DNA of 37,687 bases from Rhodospirillales bacterium (GTDB lineage Bacteria; Pseudomonadota; Alphaproteobacteria; Rhodospirillales; Casp-alpha2), in contig JAJFID010000253.1 of assembly GCA_021775325.1 (NCBI GenBank), positions 1 to 37,687 of the forward strand, in the 5' to 3' direction. A program made the translations under genes and the position numbers. Below, piece after piece: positions 11,215 to 20,189 of the stretch. The notes under the pieces were generated by a model. It was given only the letters and a program-made list of their open reading frames with translations, ran no database searches and was not told the DNA's origin. How positions within the stretch are numbered: the first letter of the stretch is position 1; every line of letters begins with the position of its first letter.

Positions 11215-11787
11215 GTGATATCGATTATTCATGCAATTGAAAGTTTAAGCATCTGGGTAGGCCGTGCTTTTGGCTGGTGCATCCTGATTTTGACCTTTTC
11301 GGTCGCTTACGAAGTCTTTGTCCGATATGTGCTCAACTCCCCGACTGTGTGGGTGTTCGACATGATGGTGCAGATGTATGGTGCGCTGTTCCTGATGGCC
11401 GGACCGTACGCGCTGGCGCAGGATACCCACGTGCGGGCCGATGTGATTTACCGGTTCCTGCAACCGCGCGGGCAGGCCAGGCTGGATTTGCTGTTGTATA
11501 TCGTTTTCTTTTTCCCTGGCATGGCTGCCCTGTTCTGGTTTGGTTGGGAAATCGCCTCTGACTCGTGGCGCTACAAGGAAGTTAGCTGGAACAGCCCGGC
11601 CCGAATTCAGGTTTACTACTTTAAAACCCTGATCCCGCTGGCCGGTGCTTTGTTCATTGTACAGGGCGTAGCGGAATGCATGCGCTGCTACCTCGCCATA
11701 AAGACCAATCGGTGGCTACCCCGTCTTGAAGATTCCAGGGAAACTGAAGACCTTCTCAAAGGCCAGGCAACAGGACTCGAAATCTGA
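11215..11787 (+). CDS. TRAP transporter small permease (DctQ)
   Basis: 190-aa four-TM protein; AFGWCILILTFSVAYEVFVRYVLNSPTVWVFDM typical of DctQ. Confidence 0.9.
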   Translation: MISIIHAIESLSIWVGRAFGWCILILTFSVAYEVFVRYVLNSPTVWVFDMMVQMYGALFLMAGPYALAQDTHVRADVIYRFLQPRGQARLDLLLYIVFFFPGMAALFWFGWEIASDSWRYKEVSWNSPARIQVYYFKTLIPLAGALFIVQGVAECMRCYLAIKTNRWLPRLEDSRETEDLLKGQATGLEI

Positions 11788-11836
11788 TGACCTTCCATTC
11801 AGTAACTCAATTTGTTGAGACGGAGAATCCGGCCAG

Positions 11837-13204
11837 ATGACGAACCCCGAAGTAGCAATCCTGATGCTGTCCCTGTTTATTGTGATGGTGTTGTTCGGAT
11901 TTCCGGTCGCCTTCACCCTGCTCGCCATGGGTGTCGGTTTTGGCTATTACGCCTACATGGACGCGGGCAGCATCCAGACCATTGCAGATGCCTTTAGCAA
12001 TAACATTTTTTATCTGCTGAACCAGAACACCTATTCCGTGATGGAAAACGATACGCTGGTTGCCATACCGTTGTTTCTATTTATGGGCTACGTGGTCGAA
12101 AGGGCCAACATCGTCAACAAGCTTTTCTACTCGCTGCAGATGGCAGCGCGTAATTTGCCGGGCTCCATGGCCATTGCAGCGCTGATCACTTGCGCCGTAT
12201 TTTCAACGGCCAGTGGTATCGTTGGCGCGGTTGTAACCCTGATGGGATTACTGGCATTTCCAGCTATGGCCAAGGCCCACTATGACAAGAGTTTTGCGTC
12301 CGGCGTCATCTGCGCCGGTGGCACGCTTGGCATCCTTATACCGCCTTCGATCATGCTGATCGTCTATGCGGCAATTGCTGAATTATCACCGTTGCGCCTG
12401 TATGCGGCGGCCATGCTGCCGGGACTGTTGCTGGCAGGATCGTATATTGTCTATGTTATTGTTCGGGTCATGATTAATCCTTCCATCGCGCCCAAGCCGC
12501 GCGAGGAGGATGTGCCGCCACGCCGTGTTGTTTACTGGCAATTGTTAACCTCATTCGTTCCGCTGACCGCCCTGATCATGCTGGTTCTTGGTTCCATTCT
12601 GGGCGGCCTTGCAACGCCGGCCGAAGCGGCAGCGATGGGCGCGTTTGGCGGACTCATTCTGGCCGGGCTATACCGCTCCCTCAGTTGGGGAATGCTGAAG
12701 GACTCCGTTTATTTGACTGCCAAGGCGACGGCAATGGTCTGTTGGCTGTTTGTTGGTTCCTGGACATTTGCCTCAGTGTTTTCATACCTGGGTGGTCACG
12801 AAATTATCGAGCATTTCATTCTCGGATTTAACCTGGCACCCTGGCAGTTCCTGGTCCTCGTGCAACTCATTATCTTCCTGTTAGGGTGGCCGCTGGAGTG
12901 GTCGGAAATCCTGATCATCTTTGTACCGATCTTCCTGCCCATGCTGGATACCTTTGGCGTGAACCCCTATTTCTTTGCCATGTTGGTGGCGCTTAACCTC
13001 CAAACGTCATTCCTCACGCCGCCTATGGCCATGTCCGCCTACTACCTGAAGGGGGTTTTGGGAAACTTGATCGAATTGATGGATATCTTCAGAGGCATCA
13101 TGCCGTACCTCGCCATCGTGATATCGATCATGGTCCTGATGTATCAGTTCCCCGGAATTGCCTTGTGGTTACCAGACGTTCTGTTCGGTAAATACATCCC
13201 GTAG
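11837..13204 (+). CDS. TRAP transporter large permease (DctM)
   Basis: 455 aa; GFPVAFTLLAMGVGF, GTLGILIPPSIMLIVYAAIAE, LNLQTSFLTPPMAMSAYYLKG. Confidence 0.95.
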   Translation: MTNPEVAILMLSLFIVMVLFGFPVAFTLLAMGVGFGYYAYMDAGSIQTIADAFSNNIFYLLNQNTYSVMENDTLVAIPLFLFMGYVVERANIVNKLFYSLQMAARNLPGSMAIAALITCAVFSTASGIVGAVVTLMGLLAFPAMAKAHYDKSFASGVICAGGTLGILIPPSIMLIVYAAIAELSPLRLYAAAMLPGLLLAGSYIVYVIVRVMINPSIAPKPREEDVPPRRVVYWQLLTSFVPLTALIMLVLGSILGGLATPAEAAAMGAFGGLILAGLYRSLSWGMLKDSVYLTAKATAMVCWLFVGSWTFASVFSYLGGHEIIEHFILGFNLAPWQFLVLVQLIIFLLGWPLEWSEILIIFVPIFLPMLDTFGVNPYFFAMLVALNLQTSFLTPPMAMSAYYLKGVLGNLIELMDIFRGIMPYLAIVISIMVLMYQFPGIALWLPDVLFGKYIP

Positions 13205-13239
13205 GAACTGCGCGACCTGAATAATGGAGTACACAAACC

Positions 13240-13440
13240 ATGTCACCAGAACTCATTGAAAAACTTTCCGCCTTAACCGGGACCTTTTTGGTTTCTGTGT
13301 TTGTTCTCGGATTGGCCTATAGCATATCCACTGGTGCGGCCGGTTTTTGGGGCGGCCTTCCGTTCTGGGTAATCTGCTTCGGTATACTGCCACTGATCCT
13401 TTTTGATTTCTGGGATACATGTTACCGCAAGAAGCCCTGA
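13240..13440 (+). CDS. Small two-TM hypothetical protein encoded behind the TRAP genes
   Basis: 66 aa with two hydrophobic segments; GGAG upstream of ATG; 35-bp gap after dctM. Confidence 0.6.
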   Translation: MSPELIEKLSALTGTFLVSVFVLGLAYSISTGAAGFWGGLPFWVICFGILPLILFDFWDTCYRKKP

Positions 13441-13501
13441 TGAATTTACCGCCAGCAACTATAAAAAATACATTATCCGGCGAAGACAGGACCTGCTGCG
13501 C

Positions 13502-14827
13502 ATGTCATTGATCGAATTGTCTGCTACCGACGCCGTTGAAAAGATACGCAACGGCGAAATTACATCGGAAGAGCTGGTCCAGGCCTGCCTCGAAAGAATC
13601 GATCAGGTGGACGGCGATGTCCAGGCATGGGCACACCTGAAACCTGAGTATGCCCTTGAACAGGCGCGCCAACTGGATCAACGGAGGAGTGCGGGCGGCC
13701 CAATGGGCCTGCTTCACGGCATTCCGGTTGGTATAAAGGATATTTGCGACACCAAACTGTTGCCGACTGAAAACGGTACAGTCCTTGATTCAGGCCGTCT
13801 ACCCATGGAAGACAGCCGTGTCGTCAGCCTGCTTCGGGAAGCTGGCGCGGTCATCATGGGTAAAACCGTGACGACGGAACTCGCCGTGTATGGACCGGGC
13901 AAAACCCGAAATCCGCACAACACCGAACATACACCGGGGGGCTCGTCCAGCGGCTCGGCGGCGGCGGTCGCATCCTACATGGTGCCACTGGCCATCGGCA
14001 GCCAAACCAACGGGTCCATCATTCGTCCTGCGTCCTATTGCGGTGTTGTCGGTTTCAAGCCAACCCACGGATTGATTCCCAGATCGGGCGTCCTTTGCCA
14101 GTCACCGCCGCTTGACACCATTGGAACATTCGCGCGCGGCCTCGAAGACATTGCATTGATATCCGAGGTGCTCGTGGCTTACGACCCGGACGACCGGCAC
14201 ACCGTCGTTAGGGCACGCCCGCCGCTCAGGGACGTATTGGCCACCGAGCCGCCCATGCGGCCTATGGTCGCTTTCGCCAGAACTGCTGTGTGGGACCAGG
14301 CGGACGACGCAACGCAGGAAGCGTTTGAGGAACTCGTTGAGGTCCTGGGTGATGACTGCAGTGACCTGCCACTGTCAGAACCATTCAACGGCCTTGTCGG
14401 TATGCACCGCAATATTATGTACGCCGATCTTGCGAAAAATTTCTCCCACTACTACAAGCGTGGAAAGGACCAGCTAACCGACACACTCTGTGAGATGATC
14501 GAGGCGGGTCAAAAGGTTAGCGCCGTTGATTACAATACGGCAATTGACGGCCAAGCCCTGCTCAATGCCGGCCTGGACCTTGTGTTTGAGCACTATGACA
14601 TGATTATTACACCTGCAACGACGGGCGAAGCACCACTTGGTCTGGATGCAACGGGCAGCCCTGTCTTCAATACTCTGGCAACCTACTGCGGTGTTCCAGC
14701 CGTCACTCTGCCGCTTATGGACGGCCCGAACGGCCTCCCCCTTGGTGTCCAGGTTATCGGTCCTCGTGGCGACGATGCCCGGTTGCTGCGCAACGCCAAA
14801 TGGCTTATGCAGCGGGTATTGGGTTGA
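13502..14827 (+). CDS. Amidase (amidase signature family), start refined from ORF 13403
   Basis: HGIPVGIKDI, GAVIMGKTVTTEL (catalytic Lys), PGGSSSGSAAAVAS and GSQTNGSIIRPASYCGVVGFKPT; internal Met at 13502 aligns with the next amidase. Confidence 0.9.
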   Translation: MSLIELSATDAVEKIRNGEITSEELVQACLERIDQVDGDVQAWAHLKPEYALEQARQLDQRRSAGGPMGLLHGIPVGIKDICDTKLLPTENGTVLDSGRLPMEDSRVVSLLREAGAVIMGKTVTTELAVYGPGKTRNPHNTEHTPGGSSSGSAAAVASYMVPLAIGSQTNGSIIRPASYCGVVGFKPTHGLIPRSGVLCQSPPLDTIGTFARGLEDIALISEVLVAYDPDDRHTVVRARPPLRDVLATEPPMRPMVAFARTAVWDQADDATQEAFEELVEVLGDDCSDLPLSEPFNGLVGMHRNIMYADLAKNFSHYYKRGKDQLTDTLCEMIEAGQKVSAVDYNTAIDGQALLNAGLDLVFEHYDMIITPATTGEAPLGLDATGSPVFNTLATYCGVPAVTLPLMDGPNGLPLGVQVIGPRGDDARLLRNAKWLMQRVLG

Positions 14828-14863
14828 TCCGCCTGACCGGGTGAAACGAGCGGGAATACTGAT

Positions 14864-16204
14864 ATGTTCAAGAGTCGCATGGGTCTGTGCAAGATGAGCC
14901 TGGCCGAAGGTGTCGAAACTGTCCGTAGCGGAAAATTTCAAGCTGTTGATTTTGTAAAAAGCTGCCTGTCAAGAATCGACGACAAAGAGGTCGAGATTGG
15001 CGCATGGGCTTACCTGAACGAGGTCGCGGCCCTGGAGGCCGCAGAATCCCGTGACAGTTATAATCAGCAGGGAGCCTCACTGGGTGCGCTTCATGGCATG
15101 CCTATCGGTATCAAGGATATTATTGATACCGCCTACATGCCGACCGAGTATGGATCAACGCTCTATGCCGGACGCCTTCCTAAAACCGACGCTGTGGTCA
15201 TCGAACGCCTCCGCCTTGCCGGTGCTGTCATCATGGGCAAGACTGTAACGGCGGAACTGGCGAACTGTGGTCCTGGCAAGACTCGTAATCCCCACAATCC
15301 TGATCATACCCCGGGTGGATCCTCAAGTGGATCGGCGGCCGCAGTGGCATCTTTCATGGTACCGGGTGCGTTGGGCACACAAACCGGTGGCTCGGTCATT
15401 CGACCGGCATCTTATTGTGGTGTTTACGGCTTCAAGCCTACATATGGCCTGATTCCGCGCACCGGTGTATTGATGCAATCCTTTTCCCATGACCAGATCG
15501 GCACGTTTGCCCGAACTGTCGAGGACATTGCCATGTTGACCGAAGTGCTGATCGGGCCAGACGTCGGTGACGATGCGACCACCACCCTCAAAGCGCCAGT
15601 AAAGCTCTCGGACATTGCCACGTCCGAGCCGCCAGCGAGCGTCAGACTGGCCTTTGCCCGGACACCTATGTGGGAACATGCCGAACCAGCAACGCAAACC
15701 ATCTTCGAGAACCTGCGCGAGACACTTGCTGATCATGCGGATGAGGTGGACCTGCCCGATGCCTTCAACAACCTCATGGCATGGCACCGGACTGTCGTCG
15801 AAGCGGAATGCGCCGAAGCCTACATCAAGGAGTATGAAGCGGGTGAAGGATATATCCATGCGGACCTGCGCGCGCAGATCGAACGCGGACGTGATATCCG
15901 GGCCGCCGATTTTATTGCCGCGCTCAAGAAACGCACATATCTGAATGCCCTGCTGGACGAAACTTTTGACACATACGACGCCATTCTGACGCCTGCCGCA
16001 ACGGGTGAGGCCCCCGAGGGGCTGGAGAGCACCGGCGATCCGGTGTTTTGCTCGACATGGAGTTTCTGCGGCACCCCTGCTATTTCCCTGCCGTTGTTAG
16101 AGGGTGAAACGGGCCTGCCGATCGGCGTTCAGCTTGTCGGTCGCTGGGGTGATGATGCCCGCCTGCTCAGAACCGCCAACTGGTTAGCCAACAAACCGGC
16201 GTGA
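14864..16204 (+). CDS. Amidase (amidase signature family), paralog of the preceding gene
   Basis: 446 aa; HGMPIGIKDIIDT, GAVIMGKTVTAEL, PGGSSSGSAAAVAS, GTQTGGSVIRPASYCGVYGFKPT; start may be a Met at 14879 or 14894. Confidence 0.9.
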   Translation: MFKSRMGLCKMSLAEGVETVRSGKFQAVDFVKSCLSRIDDKEVEIGAWAYLNEVAALEAAESRDSYNQQGASLGALHGMPIGIKDIIDTAYMPTEYGSTLYAGRLPKTDAVVIERLRLAGAVIMGKTVTAELANCGPGKTRNPHNPDHTPGGSSSGSAAAVASFMVPGALGTQTGGSVIRPASYCGVYGFKPTYGLIPRTGVLMQSFSHDQIGTFARTVEDIAMLTEVLIGPDVGDDATTTLKAPVKLSDIATSEPPASVRLAFARTPMWEHAEPATQTIFENLRETLADHADEVDLPDAFNNLMAWHRTVVEAECAEAYIKEYEAGEGYIHADLRAQIERGRDIRAADFIAALKKRTYLNALLDETFDTYDAILTPAATGEAPEGLESTGDPVFCSTWSFCGTPAISLPLLEGETGLPIGVQLVGRWGDDARLLRTANWLANKPA

Positions 16205-16212
16205 CGAGAAAC

Positions 16213-16989
16213 CTAACCCGTGTGCTTTAGCAAAAAATCGCGCACGGGCGGCCCGACCCGCTCCGGCCCCTCAATGAGGATGGAGTGTTTGATGTTATCC
16301 AGAATAACCAGTTCAGAATCCGGCAATAGTTCCGCCATGAACATGTTATGGCGCGGGCTGCAGGCGCCGTCCAGTTCGCCCGTTAGCACCAGACAGGGAC
16401 ACGCTACCTCGTGTAGCCAGGGGGCCATTTCAGTTTCCGCATAAATATGAAAAACGCTGAGGAAAACGTCATCGGGTGTGTCATTAACCTGCTTGATGCG
16501 CGTCTCGATCAGATCGGGACGGGCGGCAATAAATTCATCCGTATACCAGCGCGCGACCAGTGTGCTGAGTACGGGTACAATCCCCTGCTCCTCCATAGCG
16601 GAAATTACGCCCTGTAATTTGGCCCGGTCTTCATCTGTACGACCGGCTGCCGTGCTGAGCAGTCCCACACTGAGTGTGCGGTTCGGGTGGGCATGGGCAT
16701 AAGCAGGACCAATCATGCCACCCAGTGAGTGACCGACCACGTGAATCTGCTCATGTCCCAGTTTCGCGCGCAGCGCTTCCAGGTCTTCTACCAGTTGAGT
16801 CAACGTATAAGGCACCGGCGGCACGGGGCTTTCGCCATGGCCACGCAAATCATAACTGACGCAGGTAAAATGATCGCGCAGAACGGGGATGATGCCATCC
16901 CAGGTTATTTTGCGCGACCCGATCCCGTGTACCATGTAGAGCGGTGGCCCCGCCCCTTCGATCCGGTATGAAACGTCTACCGCAACCAT
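16213..16989 (-). CDS. Alpha/beta-fold hydrolase
   Basis: 258 aa; PLYMVHGIGSRKITWDGIIPVL, GHSLGGMIGPAYA nucleophile elbow, LTGELDGACSP, IKHSILIEGPE. Confidence 0.9.
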   Translation of the reverse strand: MVAVDVSYRIEGAGPPLYMVHGIGSRKITWDGIIPVLRDHFTCVSYDLRGHGESPVPPVPYTLTQLVEDLEALRAKLGHEQIHVVGHSLGGMIGPAYAHAHPNRTLSVGLLSTAAGRTDEDRAKLQGVISAMEEQGIVPVLSTLVARWYTDEFIAARPDLIETRIKQVNDTPDDVFLSVFHIYAETEMAPWLHEVACPCLVLTGELDGACSPRHNMFMAELLPDSELVILDNIKHSILIEGPERVGPPVRDFLLKHTG

Positions 16990-16992
16990 CGT

Positions 16993-17187
16993 CTAGTCTG
17001 GATACTTATCAATGGCATGAACACCGCCGATACCCACGTCTTCTTTTTCGAACTCATTGATGAAAATGTAGATACCATCCGGTTTACCACCAACGGCGCG
17101 CACATAACCCTCGGTCAGTTCCTTGACGAGAGCTTTTTTTTGCTCGCGGGTTTTTCCGGCGAGCATCTCAACATTGATAGAGGGCAT
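16993..17187 (-). CDS. 4-oxalocrotonate tautomerase-family protein
   Basis: 64 aa; Met-Pro N-terminus MPSINVEMLAGKTREQKKALVKELTE, IFINEFEKEDVGIGG. Confidence 0.88.
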   Translation of the reverse strand: MPSINVEMLAGKTREQKKALVKELTEGYVRAVGGKPDGIYIFINEFEKEDVGIGGVHAIDKYPD

Positions 17188-17207
17188 TCAAATATCCTTT
17201 TCGCGTA

Positions 17208-18245
17208 TTAAACGATGGCCAGCTTCGCTGGCGCTGTTTGAAAACGAGGCATGACGTCACTGGCAAAACGTTGCATGGATTCAAGTGTTTCCGCCTGTGA
17301 TTCACCAATATTGAAATTAAAGATGACTTCGTCAATGCCGATATCATCATAGGTGGACAAGCGGTCAGCCATTTCGTCAGGTGGGCAGATCAGCAGGTTC
17401 TTTTCCAGCTCCTCTATGGTCTGTTCCCTGGGTAACGCCTCGATACAGCCATTTTTGACAATGCCCGGTCCCGTAAAGACGTTGTCGAAACGGGAGTAAT
17501 AATCGTAGGCCAGTTCCAACTTTTCTCTGGCATCTTTCTCGTTGCGGGCGCAATAGCCGACTCGCGATAACAAAATTCTGAGATCGGCACCGGTCACGCC
17601 CATTTCCGTCTTGGCGTTTTTATGCGCCATGACCTGATTCCGAAACACTTCGGGTGTTGCCGACAACGGTGTGGTCTGAATACTGAACCCGCGTCTGGTA
17701 CAGGCCTCAATCGCCTTTTCGTGCAGCGCCGCTATCATAATGGGCAGAGGACGCACGGGTCTGGGCATGATGGTTATGGGGTCGAAATTATAATATGTAC
17801 CTTGCCAGGAGACTTCTTCTTCGCTCAGCAATGCCAGCAGAACATTGAGAGACTCATCAAACTTCTCCCGCGTGTCTTCAATCGGTACGCCCATGCGGGC
17901 TGTCTCATAGGCAAATGCGCCGCGCCCCACACCGAGTATCAGGCGCTCATCGGTCAGAATATCCGCCTGCACGATCTCGCCTGCAAAAACACGCATGTCA
18001 TGCAGCGGCAGGACGACCACGGATGTGGTAATCTCCACGTGTTCGGTTACCGCCGCAACCTTGACCGCCATCTGTAGCGGTGATGGGGTAATCAACACAT
18101 TGATCAGGTGGTGCTCAGGGATGGTAACACCCCGATAACCAAGTTTTTCAGCCAAAATTGCCTGCTCCACCATGTCGGCATAAAGCCGCCTCCCGCCATA
18201 TGCGGGATCAGGGTAATAGCTGGATAAGAAGTGATTGAAATCCAT
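17208..18245 (-). CDS. LLM-class flavin-dependent oxidoreductase (luciferase-like)
   Basis: 345 aa; ILAEKLGYRGVTIPEHH, VVLPLHDMRVFAGEIVQADILTDERLILGVGRGAF. Confidence 0.9.
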   Translation of the reverse strand: MDFNHFLSSYYPDPAYGGRRLYADMVEQAILAEKLGYRGVTIPEHHLINVLITPSPLQMAVKVAAVTEHVEITTSVVVLPLHDMRVFAGEIVQADILTDERLILGVGRGAFAYETARMGVPIEDTREKFDESLNVLLALLSEEEVSWQGTYYNFDPITIMPRPVRPLPIMIAALHEKAIEACTRRGFSIQTTPLSATPEVFRNQVMAHKNAKTEMGVTGADLRILLSRVGYCARNEKDAREKLELAYDYYSRFDNVFTGPGIVKNGCIEALPREQTIEELEKNLLICPPDEMADRLSTYDDIGIDEVIFNFNIGESQAETLESMQRFASDVMPRFQTAPAKLAIV

Positions 18246-18336
18246 TCACGTGACTCCTGATGATGTCGCTTGTCCAAGTGCATACTGACGCAAATTGACT
18301 GAAAGAAAAAACGAATTATATTGCTATATATCTTCG

Positions 18337-18350
18337 ATTATTTCGATAAT
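18337..18350. promoter_or_regulatory. Small palindrome in the LLM/LysR divergent region, candidate regulator site
   Basis: ATTAT-TTCG-ATAAT just upstream of the lysR start. Confidence 0.3.
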
Positions 18351-18366
18351 TCTATAGGGCGAAATC

Positions 18367-19209
18367 ATGCAACTTGCCGCGATTGAGACATTTCTGATTA
18401 TTGTGGAGACCGGCTCGCTGACCCGTGCGGCCGAACGACTGAACGTCACACAATCCACTGTCAATGCACGCCTCAACGGGCTGGAAGATACGCTGGGCCA
18501 AAAACTGTTCACACGGCGTAAGTCCGGTACCGAACTGACCTATGCCGGTTTCAGCTTCGAGCGTCATGCCCAGCTCATGAGTGATGTCTGGAGTCTTGCA
18601 AGGCGGGAATCATCGCTGCCACCAGATACCACAAGCGTCTGTAATATCGGTTGTCACTGGGATCTGTGGCCGGGCCTCGGAAAGAGTTTTCTTGATTCCA
18701 TCGCCGTTACGCACCCGGATGTAGCCCTGTCCGCCTGGCCCGGCGAACAACGCGACATGGATCATTGGCTGGACATTGGTCTGGTGGACGCCGCCATCTG
18801 CTTTTCACCCACGGTCCATGACAACACCGCCGCTCATCATCTGATTGAAGACGAGCTGGTTCTGGTATCGACCCTGCGTCATCAGGACGATTACGCGGCC
18901 CATATGCACGATGCGGCATTTGTGTATGCTGACAATGGTGAAGAGTTTCGTCGCCAGTACGCTGCCACGTTCCCCGACAACAGGAATCCCGCCATCACCT
19001 TTGGCTGTGCCGCATGGGCACTGGAACACATGCGCACCCATGGCGGGGCGGCCTATCTTCCGCGTCGACTCGTAACAAACGAAGGCTGGGCCACCATTCT
19101 TGAAACCGCACCACAGTTTCGGCGCGCCGCATCTCTCGTCGTCAACCATCGCGTGGCACGTGAGTGGCCCTGGCTTACGCCAATTCTGGAGAAAGTAATG
19201 GCTGCCTAA
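18367..19209 (+). CDS. LysR-family transcriptional regulator
   Basis: 280 aa; N-term HTH MQLAAIETFLIIVETGSLTRAAERLNVTQSTVNARLNGLEDTLGQKLFTRRKSG. Confidence 0.93.
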   Translation: MQLAAIETFLIIVETGSLTRAAERLNVTQSTVNARLNGLEDTLGQKLFTRRKSGTELTYAGFSFERHAQLMSDVWSLARRESSLPPDTTSVCNIGCHWDLWPGLGKSFLDSIAVTHPDVALSAWPGEQRDMDHWLDIGLVDAAICFSPTVHDNTAAHHLIEDELVLVSTLRHQDDYAAHMHDAAFVYADNGEEFRRQYAATFPDNRNPAITFGCAAWALEHMRTHGGAAYLPRRLVTNEGWATILETAPQFRRAASLVVNHRVAREWPWLTPILEKVMAA

Positions 19210-20189
19210 AAATCCCTTGTGGGATTAACCATCGCCAGCGGGTGCGCCGATTCCACCAGTGACTTGAGCCGTTCATCCAGCACGTGGGTATAGATCTGTG
19301 TGGTCGATACGTCAGAGTGCCCTAACATTTGCTGCAGTGAACGCAGGTCGGCACCATGCGCCAGCATGTGGCTGGCGAAAGAATGGCGTAGTACGTGTGG
19401 GGATACCTTGCGCGGGTCCAGTCCGGCACGGACGGCCAGTTCTTTCATGAGTTGGCCAAACCGGGCACGGGTGAGATAGCCACCCTTACCTCGCGAAGGA
19501 AACAGAAAACTGCTGGCTAGTCCCGCACGTCCTTTTGGAAGGAATCCCTCGCGGACCTCCCTATAGGCCTCAATCGCGTCCATTGCAGGCTCACTCAGCG
19601 GCACCATGCGTTCTTTGCCACCCTTGCCACGAACAATCAGCATGCGTCCGTCACCGGTCACAGCCGAGAGCGGAAGACCGACCAGTTCTGTTACGCGCAG
19701 GCCAGTGGCGTACAGGACTTCAAGCAAAGCGACCAGACGAAGACCGTCACGTCCTTCGTAGTTTTCTGCCGCTACCAGCAGCGCGTCCACATCGTCCTCG
19801 CTCAGGTACTTGGGCAGGCTCTTACCGACCACGGGACTGTCGACGGCATCTACCGGATTATCTGTGCGAATGCCTTCAGCAAACAGAAATCGAAAAAACA
19901 TTCGGATGGATGACAGATGTCGCGCCGCCGTTCGTGAAGACATCCCCCTTGACGACAACTCTTTCAGATAAGCCTTTATCACGCGGGTATCAGCATCCTC
20001 CGGCAACTTTCGACGCGCCGTCGCAAAGTCGGCAAATTGCACCAGGTCTCGCTCGTATGACTCGATTGTATTGTTGCTTGAATTGCGCTCGACCATAAGC
20101 ATTTCCAGATAGGCATCGATCCAGCGCCGGGAAGGATTTCGACGTGAGCGGGTCGCCCCATCGTTGTCATCGCCCCGCTGCCTGTTCAC
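19206..20189 (-). CDS. xerD: Tyrosine recombinase XerD-like
   Basis: 327 aa; LEVLYATGLRVTELVGLPL, SPHVLRHSFASHMLAHGADLRSLQQMLGHSDVSTTQIYTHV catalytic R-H-R-H-Y set. Confidence 0.92.
   Translation of the reverse strand: MNRQRGDDNDGATRSRRNPSRRWIDAYLEMLMVERNSSNNTIESYERDLVQFADFATARRKLPEDADTRVIKAYLKELSSRGMSSRTAARHLSSIRMFFRFLFAEGIRTDNPVDAVDSPVVGKSLPKYLSEDDVDALLVAAENYEGRDGLRLVALLEVLYATGLRVTELVGLPLSAVTGDGRMLIVRGKGGKERMVPLSEPAMDAIEAYREVREGFLPKGRAGLASSFLFPSRGKGGYLTRARFGQLMKELAVRAGLDPRKVSPHVLRHSFASHMLAHGADLRSLQQMLGHSDVSTTQIYTHVLDERLKSLVESAHPLAMVNPTRDF

Noticed and set aside
19206-20189. XerD-like recombinase as a sign of an integrative element
   Set aside because: The sequence looks like housekeeping XerD, sits near aroK/aroB, and no attachment-site repeats, tRNA or phage genes are seen.
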